Positions 1 through 9,056 are shown, counted from the first letter of the stretch. The stretch: 64,000 nucleotides of DNA from Sphingomonas sp. S2-65 (GCF_021513175.1 NZ_CP090953.1:2972501-3036500); one strand, 5' to 3'. Program-made: numbers and translations. Notes: generated from the sequence alone by a model not told the origin.

Positions 1-351
1 CCGGATCAGCGCGCGTAGCCGGGCGATCAGTTCCTCGGTCTGGAACGGCTTGGCGACGTAATCGTCGGCGCCGGCGTCGAGCCCGGCCACCTTGTCCGAC
101 CAGCTGTCGCGCGCGGTCAGCACCAGCACCGGCATGGTCTTGCCTTCCTTGCGCCAGCGGTCGAGCACGGTGAGCCCGTCGATCTCGGGCAGGCCAAGAT
201 CGAGGATGATCGCGTCATATTCCTCGGTGGAGCCGAGGAAATGCCCCTCCTCGCCATCCGTCGCCAGGTCGACCGCATAGCCCGCGCCCTCCAGCGCGTT
301 CTTCAGCTGCTGGCCCAGATTGGGTTCATCCTCGACGATCAACAGGCGCAT
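1..351 (-). CDS. OmpR/PhoP-family response regulator, C-terminus cut off by window edge
   Basis: The visible 117 codons form a receiver domain. The start reads MRLLIVEDEPNLGQQL, with the acidic pocket (ED), the phospho-acceptor Asp in ILDLGLPEIDG, the conserved Thr in LVLTAR, and the Lys in the DDYVAKPF motif. Such receivers normally continue into a winged-helix DNA-binding domain, which would lie outside the window. The ATG is the first codon after the upstream PepSY gene, about 30 bases away on the same strand. The two are therefore probably co-transcribed, and a cognate histidine kinase would be expected further downstream. Known of the family: phosphorylation drives dimerisation and promoter binding. 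What it regulates cannot be told from this fragment. Confidence 0.9.
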   Translation of the reverse strand, partial: MRLLIVEDEPNLGQQLKNALEGAGYAVDLATDGEEGHFLGSTEEYDAIILDLGLPEIDGLTVLDRWRKEGKTMPVLVLTARDSWSDKVAGLDAGADDYVAKPFQTEELIARLRALIR

Positions 352-381
352 AGTGTCTCCAGTTCGTTGGGCCGTGCCGGC

Positions 382-726
382 TCAGTTGCCCGCCGTGCGC
401 AGGATGCGGCCGCTGCGGCCATCCACGTCCACCCAGATCACCGATCCATTGCGCAGGAACTTGAGCGTGTAAATCTCCGTTCCGGGTTCATAATCAAATC
501 CCAGATACTGCGCCCCGGGCATACGGGGAATGACGCGCCGCTCGATCTCGCGCGCGGGCAGGTTCTGCCCCATCTGCCGGCGCTGGCTCGCCGCGCTCTG
601 GCCGCGGTCCTGCGCCTCGGCAACGCCGCCCAGGGCCGCGGCGCCCGAAAGCACAGCAGCCGCCAGGCACGCGCACAGGACGGGATGGACCAGCATTCGC
701 ATCGGCATCGCATGGGGGTCGGCCAT
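382..726 (-). CDS. Secreted PepSY-domain protein upstream of two-component regulator
   Basis: A 114-residue protein. Residues 1 to about 38 look like a signal peptide (basic start, then Ala/Leu-rich core ending AEAQD). The rest is a short PepSY-like domain with the pattern YEPGTEIYTLKFLRNGSV followed by VDVDGRSGRIL. In this family the domain often acts in the periplasm as an inhibitor or as a ligand-sensing partner of two-component systems. The chosen ATG follows an AGGGG ribosome-binding sequence at good spacing. An in-frame ATG seven codons earlier lacks one. It is the first gene of a minus-strand operon with the response regulator, so a role as periplasmic modulator of that system is a reasonable inference. 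Confidence 0.8.
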   Translation of the reverse strand: MADPHAMPMRMLVHPVLCACLAAAVLSGAAALGGVAEAQDRGQSAASQRRQMGQNLPAREIERRVIPRMPGAQYLGFDYEPGTEIYTLKFLRNGSVIWVDVDGRSGRILRTAGN

Positions 727-912
727 TGAATAGCCCCTGAACGACATTGGGGAGCGGGCGTAACCTGCGGGCAACACTGGTGTTCCCGCGCCACTGCGCC
801 GCGCGCCGACGCGCGCGCGCTGGTCCCCGTGCATACTGGCGTGCGCACGCCCGATCGGGCATTCTTCGCTCCGCACAGGCGGGCATCGCCCGCACGACGG
901 AGGAGCGCAACC

Positions 913-1278
913 ATGGCCGAGCCGACCCCGATCGACCTCCTCGAAGCCGCCATCGCCCGCGTCTGGAACGAGCGCGACGATCAAAGCAGGCTGGCGGCGA
1001 TTGACGAACTCTACCACCGCGACGCGCGCATCTACGAGCCGGAACGTGCGATCACCGGGCACGCGGAAATATCGGACGTGGTCGCGCATGTGCTCGCCGA
1101 CATGCCGCCGGGCTTCCGGTTCGAAGTGGTCGGCCACGCGCTTGGCCACCACGGCGTCGCCGTCGCCCGGTGGCGTGGCGGACCTCCGGGAGAAACCACG
1201 GTCACCGGCGCGGATGCCGCGCGCATCGTCGACGGAAAGATCCACGAGCACTGGTTCTTCTTCGATCCCGCGACCTGA
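913..1278 (+). CDS. SnoaL/NTF2-like small protein
   Basis: A 121-residue soluble protein with the layout of the NTF2-like (SnoaL, DUF4440) superfamily: an N-terminal helix (LLEAAIARVWNERDD), then YHRDARIYEPE, ITGHAEISDVV and a C-terminal IVDGKIHEHWFFFDP strand. These proteins form a cone-shaped barrel that binds small hydrophobic ligands; some are isomerases or cyclases, many have no known reaction. An upstream GGAGGAG ending seven bases before the ATG fixes the start over an in-frame ATG 28 codons earlier. It is transcribed away from the PepSY gene and has no obvious operon partner. Substrate unknown. Confidence 0.75.
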   Translation: MAEPTPIDLLEAAIARVWNERDDQSRLAAIDELYHRDARIYEPERAITGHAEISDVVAHVLADMPPGFRFEVVGHALGHHGVAVARWRGGPPGETTVTGADAARIVDGKIHEHWFFFDPAT

Positions 1279-1410
1279 GGCCGACGCACGGCCGGAAGAC
1301 CGCGAGCCGCTGCGGCCATTGACCAAGACCGACCACCGAGGCGTGTAGGCTTTCTAGCAAGTGATCCATGTTGTTTTTGGAACACTGTCTCCGCGGTACC
1401 TTGGCTGGCT

Positions 1411-1584
1411 ATGGACTATGCTGAACGATTGGCGGGGCTGAGGGCCCTTATCGCAGGCTCGAAGGCTGCGGCCGAAAGAGCGAAGCACGACCTCGCTGAT
1501 TCGCTTGCGCGGATCGGCGAGGCGGAACGCCTGATCGGCGAGATCGAGGAACTTCAAAGCAAGGGGCTCGATCACACCCCTTAG
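1411..1584 (+). CDS. Possible small helical protein, 57 residues
   Basis: An open frame starting MDYAERLAGLRALIAG and ending GLDHTP. The middle is Ala/Glu/Arg-rich with regular hydrophobic spacing, predicted by eye to be one long amphipathic helix or coiled coil, typical of real small bacterial proteins. Against it: there is no clear ribosome-binding sequence before the ATG, and a longer frame on the opposite strand overlaps it. Neighbours give no functional hint. No family recognised. Confidence 0.4.
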   Translation: MDYAERLAGLRALIAGSKAAAERAKHDLADSLARIGEAERLIGEIEELQSKGLDHTP

Positions 1585-1596
1585 TATTCGGTTGCG

Positions 1597-1626
1597 AAAA
1601 CGGCCGGGGCCTTCAAGCCCCGGCCG
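1597..1626 (-). terminator. Intrinsic terminator of the stress-protein gene
   Basis: A perfect 10-bp GC stem (CGGCCGGGGC / GCCCCGGCCG) with a 6-base loop, followed on the minus strand by TTTT. It sits just past the stop of the minus-strand stress-protein gene. Confidence 0.75.
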
Positions 1627-1633
1627 CTTCGGA

Positions 1634-2155
1634 TCAATATGCGGAAGCCTGAGCCTGTGTCGAGTTGTGTCCGCCGTTGCGGTACAGGATATCGCGGGCA
1701 CGCTCTGCGTCGATGCCCGAACCGCCAACGGTCACCACGACGCCGCCATCCTTCATACGGCCGCCATAATAGGACGCATCGTCCTCGCTCACGCCGTGCT
1801 TGGTCAGCACTTCGTTGAACGTGCCGGTCAGGGCGCCCAGACCGGCGCCGATCGCCATGGCTTCGGGCACTGCGGATGCCGCGATCGCGCCTGCCGCTGC
1901 GAGCGGGCCCACGCCCGGGATCGCGAGTGCCGCCACGCCAAGACCCGCGCCAAGCGCGCCGCCGCCCAGGATGCCACGCAGGACGTTGCGATGGTGCTCG
2001 TCGGTGATCTCGCCTTCGCCCGATGTCGCAGTGGTAGTGCCGCCATGGTGCGCGATGATCGACAGGTCGGTGTCGCTTACGCCGGCAGTGCGAAGCTCGG
2101 AAACCGCGCGCTCCGCCTCTGCGTGCGAATCAAAAATCGCTGATGCATGAACCAT
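1634..2155 (-). CDS. General stress protein 17M/YflT-like protein with glycine-zipper segment
   Basis: A 173-residue protein. Residues 1-40 (SAIFDSHAEAERAVSELRTAGV...DLSII) and the C-terminal part (GVVVTVGG...ERARDILYRNGG) resemble the two halves of the heat-induced stress protein YflT/GSP17M domain, which folds like a ferredoxin. Between them, residues about 60-115 are very rich in Gly and Ala with small-residue periodicity (GGGALGAGLGVAALAIPGVG), a glycine zipper that may insert in or associate with membranes. An AGAGGA sequence precedes the ATG. The gene is monocistronic and ends at a strong terminator. Proteins of this type are commonly induced by osmotic or general stress; no alternative-sigma promoter was identified here. 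Confidence 0.75.
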   Translation of the reverse strand: MVHASAIFDSHAEAERAVSELRTAGVSDTDLSIIAHHGGTTTATSGEGEITDEHHRNVLRGILGGGALGAGLGVAALAIPGVGPLAAAGAIAASAVPEAMAIGAGLGALTGTFNEVLTKHGVSEDDASYYGGRMKDGGVVVTVGGSGIDAERARDILYRNGGHNSTQAQASAY

Positions 2156-2406
2156 AAGATAAATCCTCTCGGTGCGTCACGTCTGTGACTGCTGCGGCCC
2201 GAACAATGCGGAGACGCCCTTCGTTCCCCGGCATTGTGACTTCGGGCGGAGTGGATGGGCGAAACGCAGGCGCGTCGCTCTGCGTGGCGACAATTGGGTG
2301 CGGGCCGACTTCCCCTCGCAACCACAGGCACCTGCGCGCCCAACAGCGGCCAGTTGCGGCCATGCGCTTTCGCTGCCACGCTTCGCTGTGATCCGGAGGC
2401 CGAACG

Positions 2407-2946
2407 ATGACGCAGCGCAGGCTCGAACCGCGACGACACACCCGCACCCTCGGCCTCGCCGCCGCGATGCTGTGCACCGGATGCGAGGCCGACCGCACGC
2501 CGCCACCAACATCCTCGGTCGGCGGCCTGCCGGTCAGCGGCAGCTTCGCCGATGCGCGGCGCGCCGGCTTCACCAACTGCTTCAATCCCGACGCGACGCG
2601 GATACGCTGCCGGCGGCATGGCGTGATGCTGGCGGGGCAGGGGCCGTATGAAGCCGCGGTCGATCTGCTCGGAAGCGGTGGGGCCGGGGGCTTCGACGAG
2701 ATCACCCTTTGGCACGACCGCGATCCCTATGCGGTCTACAAGATCCGCGACGCGCTGAAGGGCAAGGGCTGGCGGTACTGCTTCACCGGCAGCGCGCATA
2801 TGGGCGACCAGGCCATCTATTCGCGCCCCGACATGCCGGTGATCCTCTCGATGGACCTCAGCTATTGGGGCAAGCGCCGCCTGCGGTTGATCCCGGTGTG
2901 GAAACACAAGGAAGCGCGCTGCACGCCGAAATATGATCTAACCTGA
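2407..2946 (+). CDS. Putative lipoprotein of unknown function
   Basis: A 179-residue protein with a basic N-terminus and a short hydrophobic stretch ending AMLCTGC at residues 20-26. This could be a lipobox, although Cys at -3 is atypical. A Pro/Ser/Thr-rich linker follows, then a globular part with four further cysteines (NCFN, RIRC, RYCF, ARC) that could form periplasmic disulfides. A GGAGG sequence lies eight bases before the ATG. I do not recognise the family. It is followed by uup after about 150 bases, too far to assume an operon. Confidence 0.7.
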   Translation: MTQRRLEPRRHTRTLGLAAAMLCTGCEADRTPPPTSSVGGLPVSGSFADARRAGFTNCFNPDATRIRCRRHGVMLAGQGPYEAAVDLLGSGGAGGFDEITLWHDRDPYAVYKIRDALKGKGWRYCFTGSAHMGDQAIYSRPDMPVILSMDLSYWGKRRLRLIPVWKHKEARCTPKYDLT

Positions 2947-3095
2947 CCGGCAGCACCACCAGCGGCGGCATGGCCATTGTGGTTGCCGCCTGCGGACCCT
3001 AGGTGTCGCGTTCGCGCTGTGCGTCTCGGGTAAACCGTGATGCCGGTTCCCACCGCACGACGCCGCACTCGGCTTTCCAGCACCAGCAAGGTCCC

Positions 3096-4877
3096 ATGGC
3101 TGCACCGCTTCTCGCCTTCGAAAATCTCGGCCTCAACCAGGGTGTCCGCTGGCTCTTCCGCGGGCTCAACCTTGCGGTGGGCGAGCGTGACCGGCTGGCG
3201 CTGATCGGCCGCAACGGCGCGGGCAAGACCACCTTGCTCAAGCTGATCGCCGGATCGATCGAGGGGGACGAGGGCCGCCGCACCATCCAGCCGGGCACCC
3301 AGGTGGTGCTGCTGGAGCAGGAGCCGCGCATGGCCGGCTGCACCACGCTGCGCGACTATGTCCTGTCCGGCGACGACGCGCCCGAGCATTATGAGGCCGA
3401 GGCGATTGCCGACCAGCTCGGGATCGACCTGGACCGCGAGGCGGCGACCGCCAGCGGCGGCGAGCGGCGCCGCGCCGCGATCGCCCGCGCGCTGGCGCAG
3501 AACCCCGACGTGCTGCTGCTCGACGAGCCCACCAACCATCTCGATCTCGCCGCGATCGAGTGGCTCGAGGATTGGCTCAAGCGCTTCAACGGCGCGTTCA
3601 TCGTCATCAGCCACGACCGTACCTTCCTCACTCGGCTGACCCGCGCGACCTTGTGGCTCGACCGCGGCACGATCCGCCGCGCCGATGTCGGCTTCGGCGG
3701 GTTCGAGGCGTGGACCGAACAGGTCTATGCGGAAGAGGAACGCAACGCCGCCCGGCTCGACGCCAAGCTCAAGCTCGAGGAGCATTGGCTCCAGCGCGGC
3801 GTCACCGGCCGCCGCCGCCGCAACCAGGGACGGCTCGAAAAGCTCAAGGAGATGCGCGCCACCCGCGCGGCGATGACCGGGCCGCAGGGCGCCGCAAAGC
3901 TCGTGACCTCCGCCGACGACACCAACACCAAGGTGGTGATCGACGCCAAGCACGTCACCAAGTCTTACGGCGACCGGACCATCATCAAGGACTTCACCTT
4001 CCGCGTGACCAAGGGCGACCGCATCGGCCTGGTCGGGTCGAACGGCGCGGGCAAGTCGACGCTGCTCAAGCTGCTGACCGGCGAAGTCACTCCCGACGAA
4101 GGCAGCGTCCGCCTGTCGCAGACGCTAGACAGCGTCATCATCGACCAGCAGCGCAGCCTGATGTCGCCGGAAAAGACCGTGCGCGACGTGCTCGCCGATG
4201 GCGGCGACTGGATCGACGTGCTCGGCGCCCGGAAACACATCCACGGCTATCTCAAGGAGTTCCTGTTCGATCCCAGCCTGACCGAGGCGAAGGTCGGCAC
4301 GCTCTCGGGCGGCGAGCGCTCGCGGCTGCTGCTGGCGCGTGAATTCGCGCGCCCCTCCAACCTGCTGGTGCTCGACGAGCCGACCAATGATCTCGATCTG
4401 GAAACGCTCGATCTGCTCCAGGAAGTGATCGCCGACTATGAAGGCACGGTGCTGATCGTCAGCCACGACCGCGACTTTCTCGATCGCACCGTCACGGTGA
4501 CGCTCGGCCTGGACGGCTCGGGGCTCGTCGACGTGGTGGTCGGCGGCTATGCCGATTGGGAAGCCAAGCGCCGCCCCAAGACCGAAGGCCGCAAGGCGCC
4601 CCGCACCGCGCCGGCGGCCCAGGCCGCGCCACCCAAAAAGGCAGTCAAGCTGACCTACAAGGACCAGCGCGACTACGACCTGCTGCCCAAGCGCATCGAA
4701 GAGATCGAGGCCCAGATCGCCCGCGACGAAGCCGCGATGGCCGATCCCGCGCTCTACACTAGGGAGCCGGCCAAGTTCGCCAAGCTGAACGAAGGCATCG
4801 CCAAGCTCCGCGCGGAAAAGGACGCCGCCGAACTACGCTGGCTCGAACTCGCCGAACAGGTCGAGGCGCTGGGCTGA
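3096..4877 (+). CDS. uup: ABC-F family ATPase Uup
   Basis: A 593-residue soluble protein with two ABC domains and no membrane segment. Domain 1: Walker A GRNGAGKTT, signature SGGERRR, Walker B VLLLDEPTNHLD. Domain 2: GSNGAGKST, LSGGERSR, LLVLDEPTNDLD. An ABC-F linker rich in Arg/Lys joins them (LQRGVTGRRRRNQGRL). The last 90 residues form a charged coiled coil (YKDQRDYDLLPKRIEEIE...), the C-terminal domain typical of Uup, which binds branched DNA. Uup is linked to ribosome rescue and suppression of transposon excision. The start chosen (MAAPLLAFENLG) aligns with the family; the frame stays open 31 codons further upstream, but that extension has no domain character. Confidence 0.92.
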   Translation: MAAPLLAFENLGLNQGVRWLFRGLNLAVGERDRLALIGRNGAGKTTLLKLIAGSIEGDEGRRTIQPGTQVVLLEQEPRMAGCTTLRDYVLSGDDAPEHYEAEAIADQLGIDLDREAATASGGERRRAAIARALAQNPDVLLLDEPTNHLDLAAIEWLEDWLKRFNGAFIVISHDRTFLTRLTRATLWLDRGTIRRADVGFGGFEAWTEQVYAEEERNAARLDAKLKLEEHWLQRGVTGRRRRNQGRLEKLKEMRATRAAMTGPQGAAKLVTSADDTNTKVVIDAKHVTKSYGDRTIIKDFTFRVTKGDRIGLVGSNGAGKSTLLKLLTGEVTPDEGSVRLSQTLDSVIIDQQRSLMSPEKTVRDVLADGGDWIDVLGARKHIHGYLKEFLFDPSLTEAKVGTLSGGERSRLLLAREFARPSNLLVLDEPTNDLDLETLDLLQEVIADYEGTVLIVSHDRDFLDRTVTVTLGLDGSGLVDVVVGGYADWEAKRRPKTEGRKAPRTAPAAQAAPPKKAVKLTYKDQRDYDLLPKRIEEIEAQIARDEAAMADPALYTREPAKFAKLNEGIAKLRAEKDAAELRWLELAEQVEALG

Positions 4878-4934
4878 CGCGGACACGCCGTCATTCGGCC
4901 TCGGGCCGGAATTCCGACCTTCGCCACACCCTAC

Positions 4935-5018
4935 GTCATCCCGGCCTTGAGCCGGGATCCCGCTTCTTCTTCTTCTGTGGGGCAAGGCAGCGGGACCCCG
5001 GCTCAAGGCCGGGGTGAC
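4935..5018. repeat. 84-bp inverted-repeat element, copy 1 (between convergent genes)
   Basis: Two arms, GTCATCCCGGCCTTGAGCC... and its near reverse complement ...GGCTCAAGGCCGGGGTGAC, flank a short T/C-rich loop. The element would fold into a long hairpin. The same sequence occurs at 25417-25495. Both copies lie between the ends of two convergent genes, so a bidirectional terminator role is plausible. Confidence 0.85.
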
Positions 5019-5040
5019 GACGGGACAGACGCGCGCACCC

Positions 5041-6057
5041 TTACCCCGCCAGCTCCACCGTGATTCGCGTGCCCTCCGGCCCGCTCTCCGCCCGCAACAC
5101 GCCGCCGGCCTGGCGCGCGAAGCTTTCGGTCAGCCGCTGGCCCAGCCCGCCCTCGCGCCCCTTGGCCAGCAGTTCGGGCGACGTACCTTGCCCATTGTCG
5201 GCCACGGTCAGCCTCCAGCCGCCGTTGGCCACCGCCTCGAACCGCACGCTGATCATCCCAGTGTCGCGGTCGGTAAAGGCGTGCTTGGCGGCGTTGGTCA
5301 CGAGTTCGTTGACGATCAACCCGATCGACACCGCGCGGTCGCGCGGCAGGGTGGCGGAGTCGAACTTGCAGTCGAGCACGACCGCGCCCTGCAGGAACAG
5401 CGCTTCGGACAGCGCCGCGCACAGCTCCTCCAGATAGGCGGCCATGTCGAGCTCGCCCGAGCTGGTGCCGCCGCGATACAAATGCCGGTGTGCGCGGGCG
5501 ATGCTCTGGACCCGGGCCAGCGCGGTGCCCAGCGCCTCGGCGGTTTCGCTGCTCGCCGCGCGCCGGCGCTGGAGGTCGAGCATCGCCGTCACCAGCGTGA
5601 AGTTGTTCTTCACGCGGTGGTCGAACTCTTCGAGGAACAGGTCGCGCTCGGCGATCTCGCGGTCGCGCTCGGCGGTGGCGCGCCGCACTGCTCGGCGGAA
5701 CAGGTCGGCGATCAGGATCATGATGGCGTAGGCGAGCGCCAGCACCATCAGCCGCGGCGTATCCTCCGGCCGCTTCAGGAAAAAGCTGCCATGGGGCGCC
5801 AGCACGAAGTACCAGGTGTGGGTGAGCGAGATGAGCGCGCACAGCATGCCCGATCCCCAGCGTGCGAACAGCGTCGCGACCAGTACGGCGGGATAGCCCA
5901 GCGCGAACGGGCCGGCGCCCGGCGCGAACTGGTCGATGCCGGTGCGCAGCAGCATCGCCGCTGCCACGCACAGCAGCGCGAACGCAAGTTGCGTCACCCA
6001 GGCCGGCGCGTACGGCGCCAGCCTTTCGGGCAGATCGAGTTCGCCTATTCGCCCCAT
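5041..6057 (-). CDS. Membrane histidine kinase, DUF4118 + HisKA_2
   Basis: A 338-residue kinase. Residues about 20-122 contain four hydrophobic segments with a DUF4118 look (GYPAVLVATLFARWG, then WYFVLAPHGSFF), as in the KdpD membrane region. A short coiled linker leads to a HisKA_2 dimerisation domain with phospho-acceptor His147 in EEFDHRVKNNFTLV. The HATPase domain follows, with N box VNELVTNAAKHAF, G1 box VADNGQG and a GGLGQRL glycine loop. HisKA_2/HWE-type kinases in alphaproteobacteria often feed the general stress response or single-domain receivers. No response regulator is adjacent, so it is an orphan. The start lacks a strong ribosome-binding site but is the first Met before the membrane region. 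Confidence 0.88.
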   Translation of the reverse strand: MGRIGELDLPERLAPYAPAWVTQLAFALLCVAAAMLLRTGIDQFAPGAGPFALGYPAVLVATLFARWGSGMLCALISLTHTWYFVLAPHGSFFLKRPEDTPRLMVLALAYAIMILIADLFRRAVRRATAERDREIAERDLFLEEFDHRVKNNFTLVTAMLDLQRRRAASSETAEALGTALARVQSIARAHRHLYRGGTSSGELDMAAYLEELCAALSEALFLQGAVVLDCKFDSATLPRDRAVSIGLIVNELVTNAAKHAFTDRDTGMISVRFEAVANGGWRLTVADNGQGTSPELLAKGREGGLGQRLTESFARQAGGVLRAESGPEGTRITVELAG

Positions 6058-6135
6058 TTTCTCAGAAAAAGCAGGCGCTTCACTACAGCGTTAGTCAAGC
6101 GGAACCATGGCGCAGTTGATCTTGATCAGCCGGTT

Positions 6136-6948
6136 TCACAGCGACTTGCCGCACCTTCCGGCAACTTCGACGACATATTGCCACGCCACGCGCCCCGAAC
6201 GGCTCCCCCGCCGCGTCGCCCACTCCACGGCCTCCTGCGGATCGAAGGGAATAGCATGCCGCTGCGCGTAACTTTCGACAACTTCCAGATACGTCTCCTG
6301 ATTCATCGCGTGAAATCCCAAACTCAGCCCGAACCGATCCGCCAATGCCAGGCTGTCGTCCACCGAATCGCGCGGATTTATCGCACTCGCCTGCTCCGCC
6401 AGATCGCGCGGCATCAGGTGCCGGCGGTTCGACGTGACGATCAGCCGGCTGTTTTCCGGCCGAGCCTCCGCGCCGCCATCCAGCATCGACCGCAACAGCC
6501 GCGCCTCGCCCGCGCCTTCGAACCCAAGATCGTCCAGGAAGACCGCGAACCGCCGCTCAATGCTTTCCAGCCTCGCGAACAGCGCGGGCAATGTCTCGAG
6601 CTCCGCCGCAGAGACCTCCACAAGCGCTAGCGACCCGCCGCCTGCTTGGATGCTCGCCACAACGCTCTTCACCAGCGCCGACTTACCCGTCCCTCGCGCA
6701 CCCCACAGCAGCACGTCATGTGCCGCAGCACCCACGTCCAGCCGTGCGAGACTCGCACGCAACGCGTCGCGCTGGCGCTCCAGTCCGCGCAGCATGTCCA
6801 GCGGCAGCGGGCGAAACGCACGCGTAGCGAGCAGCGTCGCACCCTTCCAGACATAGGCCGGGTGGATGCGGGCATCGGCGTCGGCCTGCGGCGCCGGTGC
6901 AAGCCGCTCCAGTGCTTCGGCAATGCGAGTCAGACTATCGAAATTCAT
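6136..6948 (-). CDS. DUF815 family AAA ATPase
   Basis: A 270-residue soluble P-loop ATPase: Walker A GARGTGKS at residues 83-90, Walker B FAVFLDDLGF near residue 135, sensor-like IVTSNRRHL, and a conserved DRFGLSLGFHAMNQETYL segment. This arrangement matches DUF815, a DnaA/DnaC-like AAA group found widely in proteobacteria with no established reaction. It lies 46 bases downstream of prsT on the same strand and may be read through from that operon, but it also occurs without EPS genes in other bacteria. Family assignment is firm; biological role is unknown. Confidence 0.85.
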   Translation of the reverse strand: MNFDSLTRIAEALERLAPAPQADADARIHPAYVWKGATLLATRAFRPLPLDMLRGLERQRDALRASLARLDVGAAAHDVLLWGARGTGKSALVKSVVASIQAGGGSLALVEVSAAELETLPALFARLESIERRFAVFLDDLGFEGAGEARLLRSMLDGGAEARPENSRLIVTSNRRHLMPRDLAEQASAINPRDSVDDSLALADRFGLSLGFHAMNQETYLEVVESYAQRHAIPFDPQEAVEWATRRGSRSGRVAWQYVVEVAGRCGKSL

Positions 6949-6994
6949 CCGGTGCGCTTACCGCAAGCGATCACAGGCGGAAATGCAGACTCGA

Positions 6995-9040
6995 TCAGCG
7001 CAGGCGCGCAAGCAGTGCAGTCGCCTCCGCACGCTGCGTGAAGCGCGGATCGGCTAGCGCAGCCGTTGCGAGGCTCGCTGCGCCTGGGCGATTTCCGAGT
7101 TCCGCATAAACCTGCGCAAGCCGCCAACGCGGCTCCGGTTGATCAGGCGCGAGGCGGATCGCCTTCCGCATCATCTCCGCGGCGTGCGGCAGGTCGCCGT
7201 TCTGGTACAAGACCCAACCATATGCATTCGCCGTCATCGGGCTGGCGGGCGCGAGTGCATAAGCGGCTTCTGCGAACTCCTCTGCGGTGTCCGACGCCCC
7301 GGCGCCGGAATAAGCGAGCGCAAGATCTGCGTTGAGCGCCGCGTCGCCATCGCCGATCTGGAAGCGTACTTGCTCCAAGCTATCGATCGCTGCATCAAAT
7401 TCTCCAGCGGCGAGTTGGGCGCGCGCCGACAGGCGCAACGCCGTCGCATCCATCGGATTTTGCGACAAGAACAGTGCCAGCACGTTCGCTGCTTCCTCGT
7501 TCTTGCCGGTAGCCTCAAGCGCTTCGACAAGTCGCAGCATGGTCGGTCCATCGAAACGCAGATCCGCGGCGTGCTTGTAGACCGGCACGGCGTCTGCCGC
7601 GCTCCCCCCCAGCATCAGCGCATCGCCCAAGAGCATCTGCGCAGTGGGCACGTTCGCGTTCCGCGCCGCGATACCCTGCGCCCTGCGCAGGCCCGCAGCG
7701 AAGTCGCCTTTTGCGTACAGCCCACGAAGCAGCGGTAGCTGGGCACCAGGGTCATCTGGATGCTCATCGGCTTGCGCTGTAAGCGTGTCGATGCTGTCCA
7801 TCGGGCTGAACACGGCATCATCGCGCGAGATTGACTGCGTGCTGCGGTCGATCAGGCCTGCCGCCTTATCTCGGTCGCCAAGCCGTTCAATGCCCCGCGC
7901 CGCGAGAAGCAGCGTGTAGCTGTCTGCATCGCTGCGCGTCACCGTTCCTTGAAGCAGATCCATAGCCGCCGGAGCAAGGTCGCGGCGCAACATTGCGCCA
8001 GCCAATAGTCGACGTCCGGCGATGTTCATAGGTTGGACGTCGACCAGCGCCTTCAGCTTTGCGATCGCCTGTTCATAGTCTCCGGCCTGCAGATCGAGCA
8101 CGCCTTTCATGAGCAGCATGCCGGGCACGCTGTCGATCGCGCCGCCGGTTTTCGCCAGCAAGCTGCGGGCAAGCTCGAGATTGCCTGCGCGTGCTGCCAC
8201 TACCGACTGAAGATAGAAGGCCTGAGGACTCGCAGGGCGTACTGCGAGGGCCCGGCGGGTTATGGCGAGGGCATCGATAGACCGGCCGGCGTCGCCAAGT
8301 GTCGCTGCGTACTCGATCAGCGTCGCATGATCGCGTGGATCGCGTTTGAGCGCCGCCTCGAACCAGGGAAGCGCGGCGAGGAGGCCGTACTGGTTTCGGA
8401 TCAATTCGCCGCGCAACCTGAGCGCTTCCAAGTGGCCACGATCGAGCGCAAGTGCGCGTTGTGCCGCTAGGTTCGCACCCGCTACGTCGCCGGCGCTGAG
8501 TCTGAACCTGCCGATTTCGGACCAGGTGTCGGGGTCTAGCGGAGCGAGGCGTGCAGACTGGTCGAACAGGGAGGCGGCTTTCGCCCACTCGCCACGGGCA
8601 CTCAGCGCGTGCGCCTGGATGCGCAGCGCATAGGCGCGAAACGGTGGTGCAGTGCGTGCGGCTTCGGTGAACGCCTTACCCTCATCGCCTTGCAGCAGAA
8701 AGGCATGCGCGCGTAGCTGGGGCATCAGCTTGGCGTCACCGCCAGCCTCGATCGAGCGCCTAAGTTCCGCCTCGGCGCCAATGCCGTCGCCCAATGCCAG
8801 CATCGCTTTCGCCAGCGCTAGATGTGCTTCGGCGTTTCCTGCGCCGCCACGGATGGCAGTCAGTGCCCACTCGCGAGCATCGCTGGCGTTGTGCTCTTTC
8901 AACGCGGCTGCGCTGCGTGCGGTCGCTTGACGTGCCTCCGTGCCACTTTTGCTCGGGCCGAACTGCGTCCAGATGGCAAACGCGGCCACAAGCGCGCCGA
9001 TCGTCAGAAGCACGACGATCAAGCGGCGCAAGAAGCTCAT
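6995..9040 (-). CDS. prsT: XrtA/PEP-CTERM system TPR-repeat protein PrsT
   Basis: A 681-residue protein with one N-terminal membrane segment (FLRRLIVVLLTIGALVAAFAIW) and then more than a dozen tetratricopeptide-like units (for example ALALDRGHLEALRLRGEL, AYALAPASPMTANAYGWVLYQNG, AIRLAPDQPEPRWRLAQVYAELG). The family usually has a lipobox; here I see a membrane anchor instead. It is placed as PrsT because it directly follows prsR and prsK, the standard partners in exosortase A loci, where TPR proteins are thought to support export or assembly of exopolysaccharide. The start at MSFLRRL is preferred because the 11 codons upstream would overlap prsR and precede the membrane segment with no gain. 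An ATG at 9073 is the alternative. Confidence 0.8.
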   Translation of the reverse strand: MSFLRRLIVVLLTIGALVAAFAIWTQFGPSKSGTEARQATARSAAALKEHNASDAREWALTAIRGGAGNAEAHLALAKAMLALGDGIGAEAELRRSIEAGGDAKLMPQLRAHAFLLQGDEGKAFTEAARTAPPFRAYALRIQAHALSARGEWAKAASLFDQSARLAPLDPDTWSEIGRFRLSAGDVAGANLAAQRALALDRGHLEALRLRGELIRNQYGLLAALPWFEAALKRDPRDHATLIEYAATLGDAGRSIDALAITRRALAVRPASPQAFYLQSVVAARAGNLELARSLLAKTGGAIDSVPGMLLMKGVLDLQAGDYEQAIAKLKALVDVQPMNIAGRRLLAGAMLRRDLAPAAMDLLQGTVTRSDADSYTLLLAARGIERLGDRDKAAGLIDRSTQSISRDDAVFSPMDSIDTLTAQADEHPDDPGAQLPLLRGLYAKGDFAAGLRRAQGIAARNANVPTAQMLLGDALMLGGSAADAVPVYKHAADLRFDGPTMLRLVEALEATGKNEEAANVLALFLSQNPMDATALRLSARAQLAAGEFDAAIDSLEQVRFQIGDGDAALNADLALAYSGAGASDTAEEFAEAAYALAPASPMTANAYGWVLYQNGDLPHAAEMMRKAIRLAPDQPEPRWRLAQVYAELGNRPGAASLATAALADPRFTQRAEATALLARLR

Positions 9041-9056
9041 GTCGGCTCTGCTGCGT

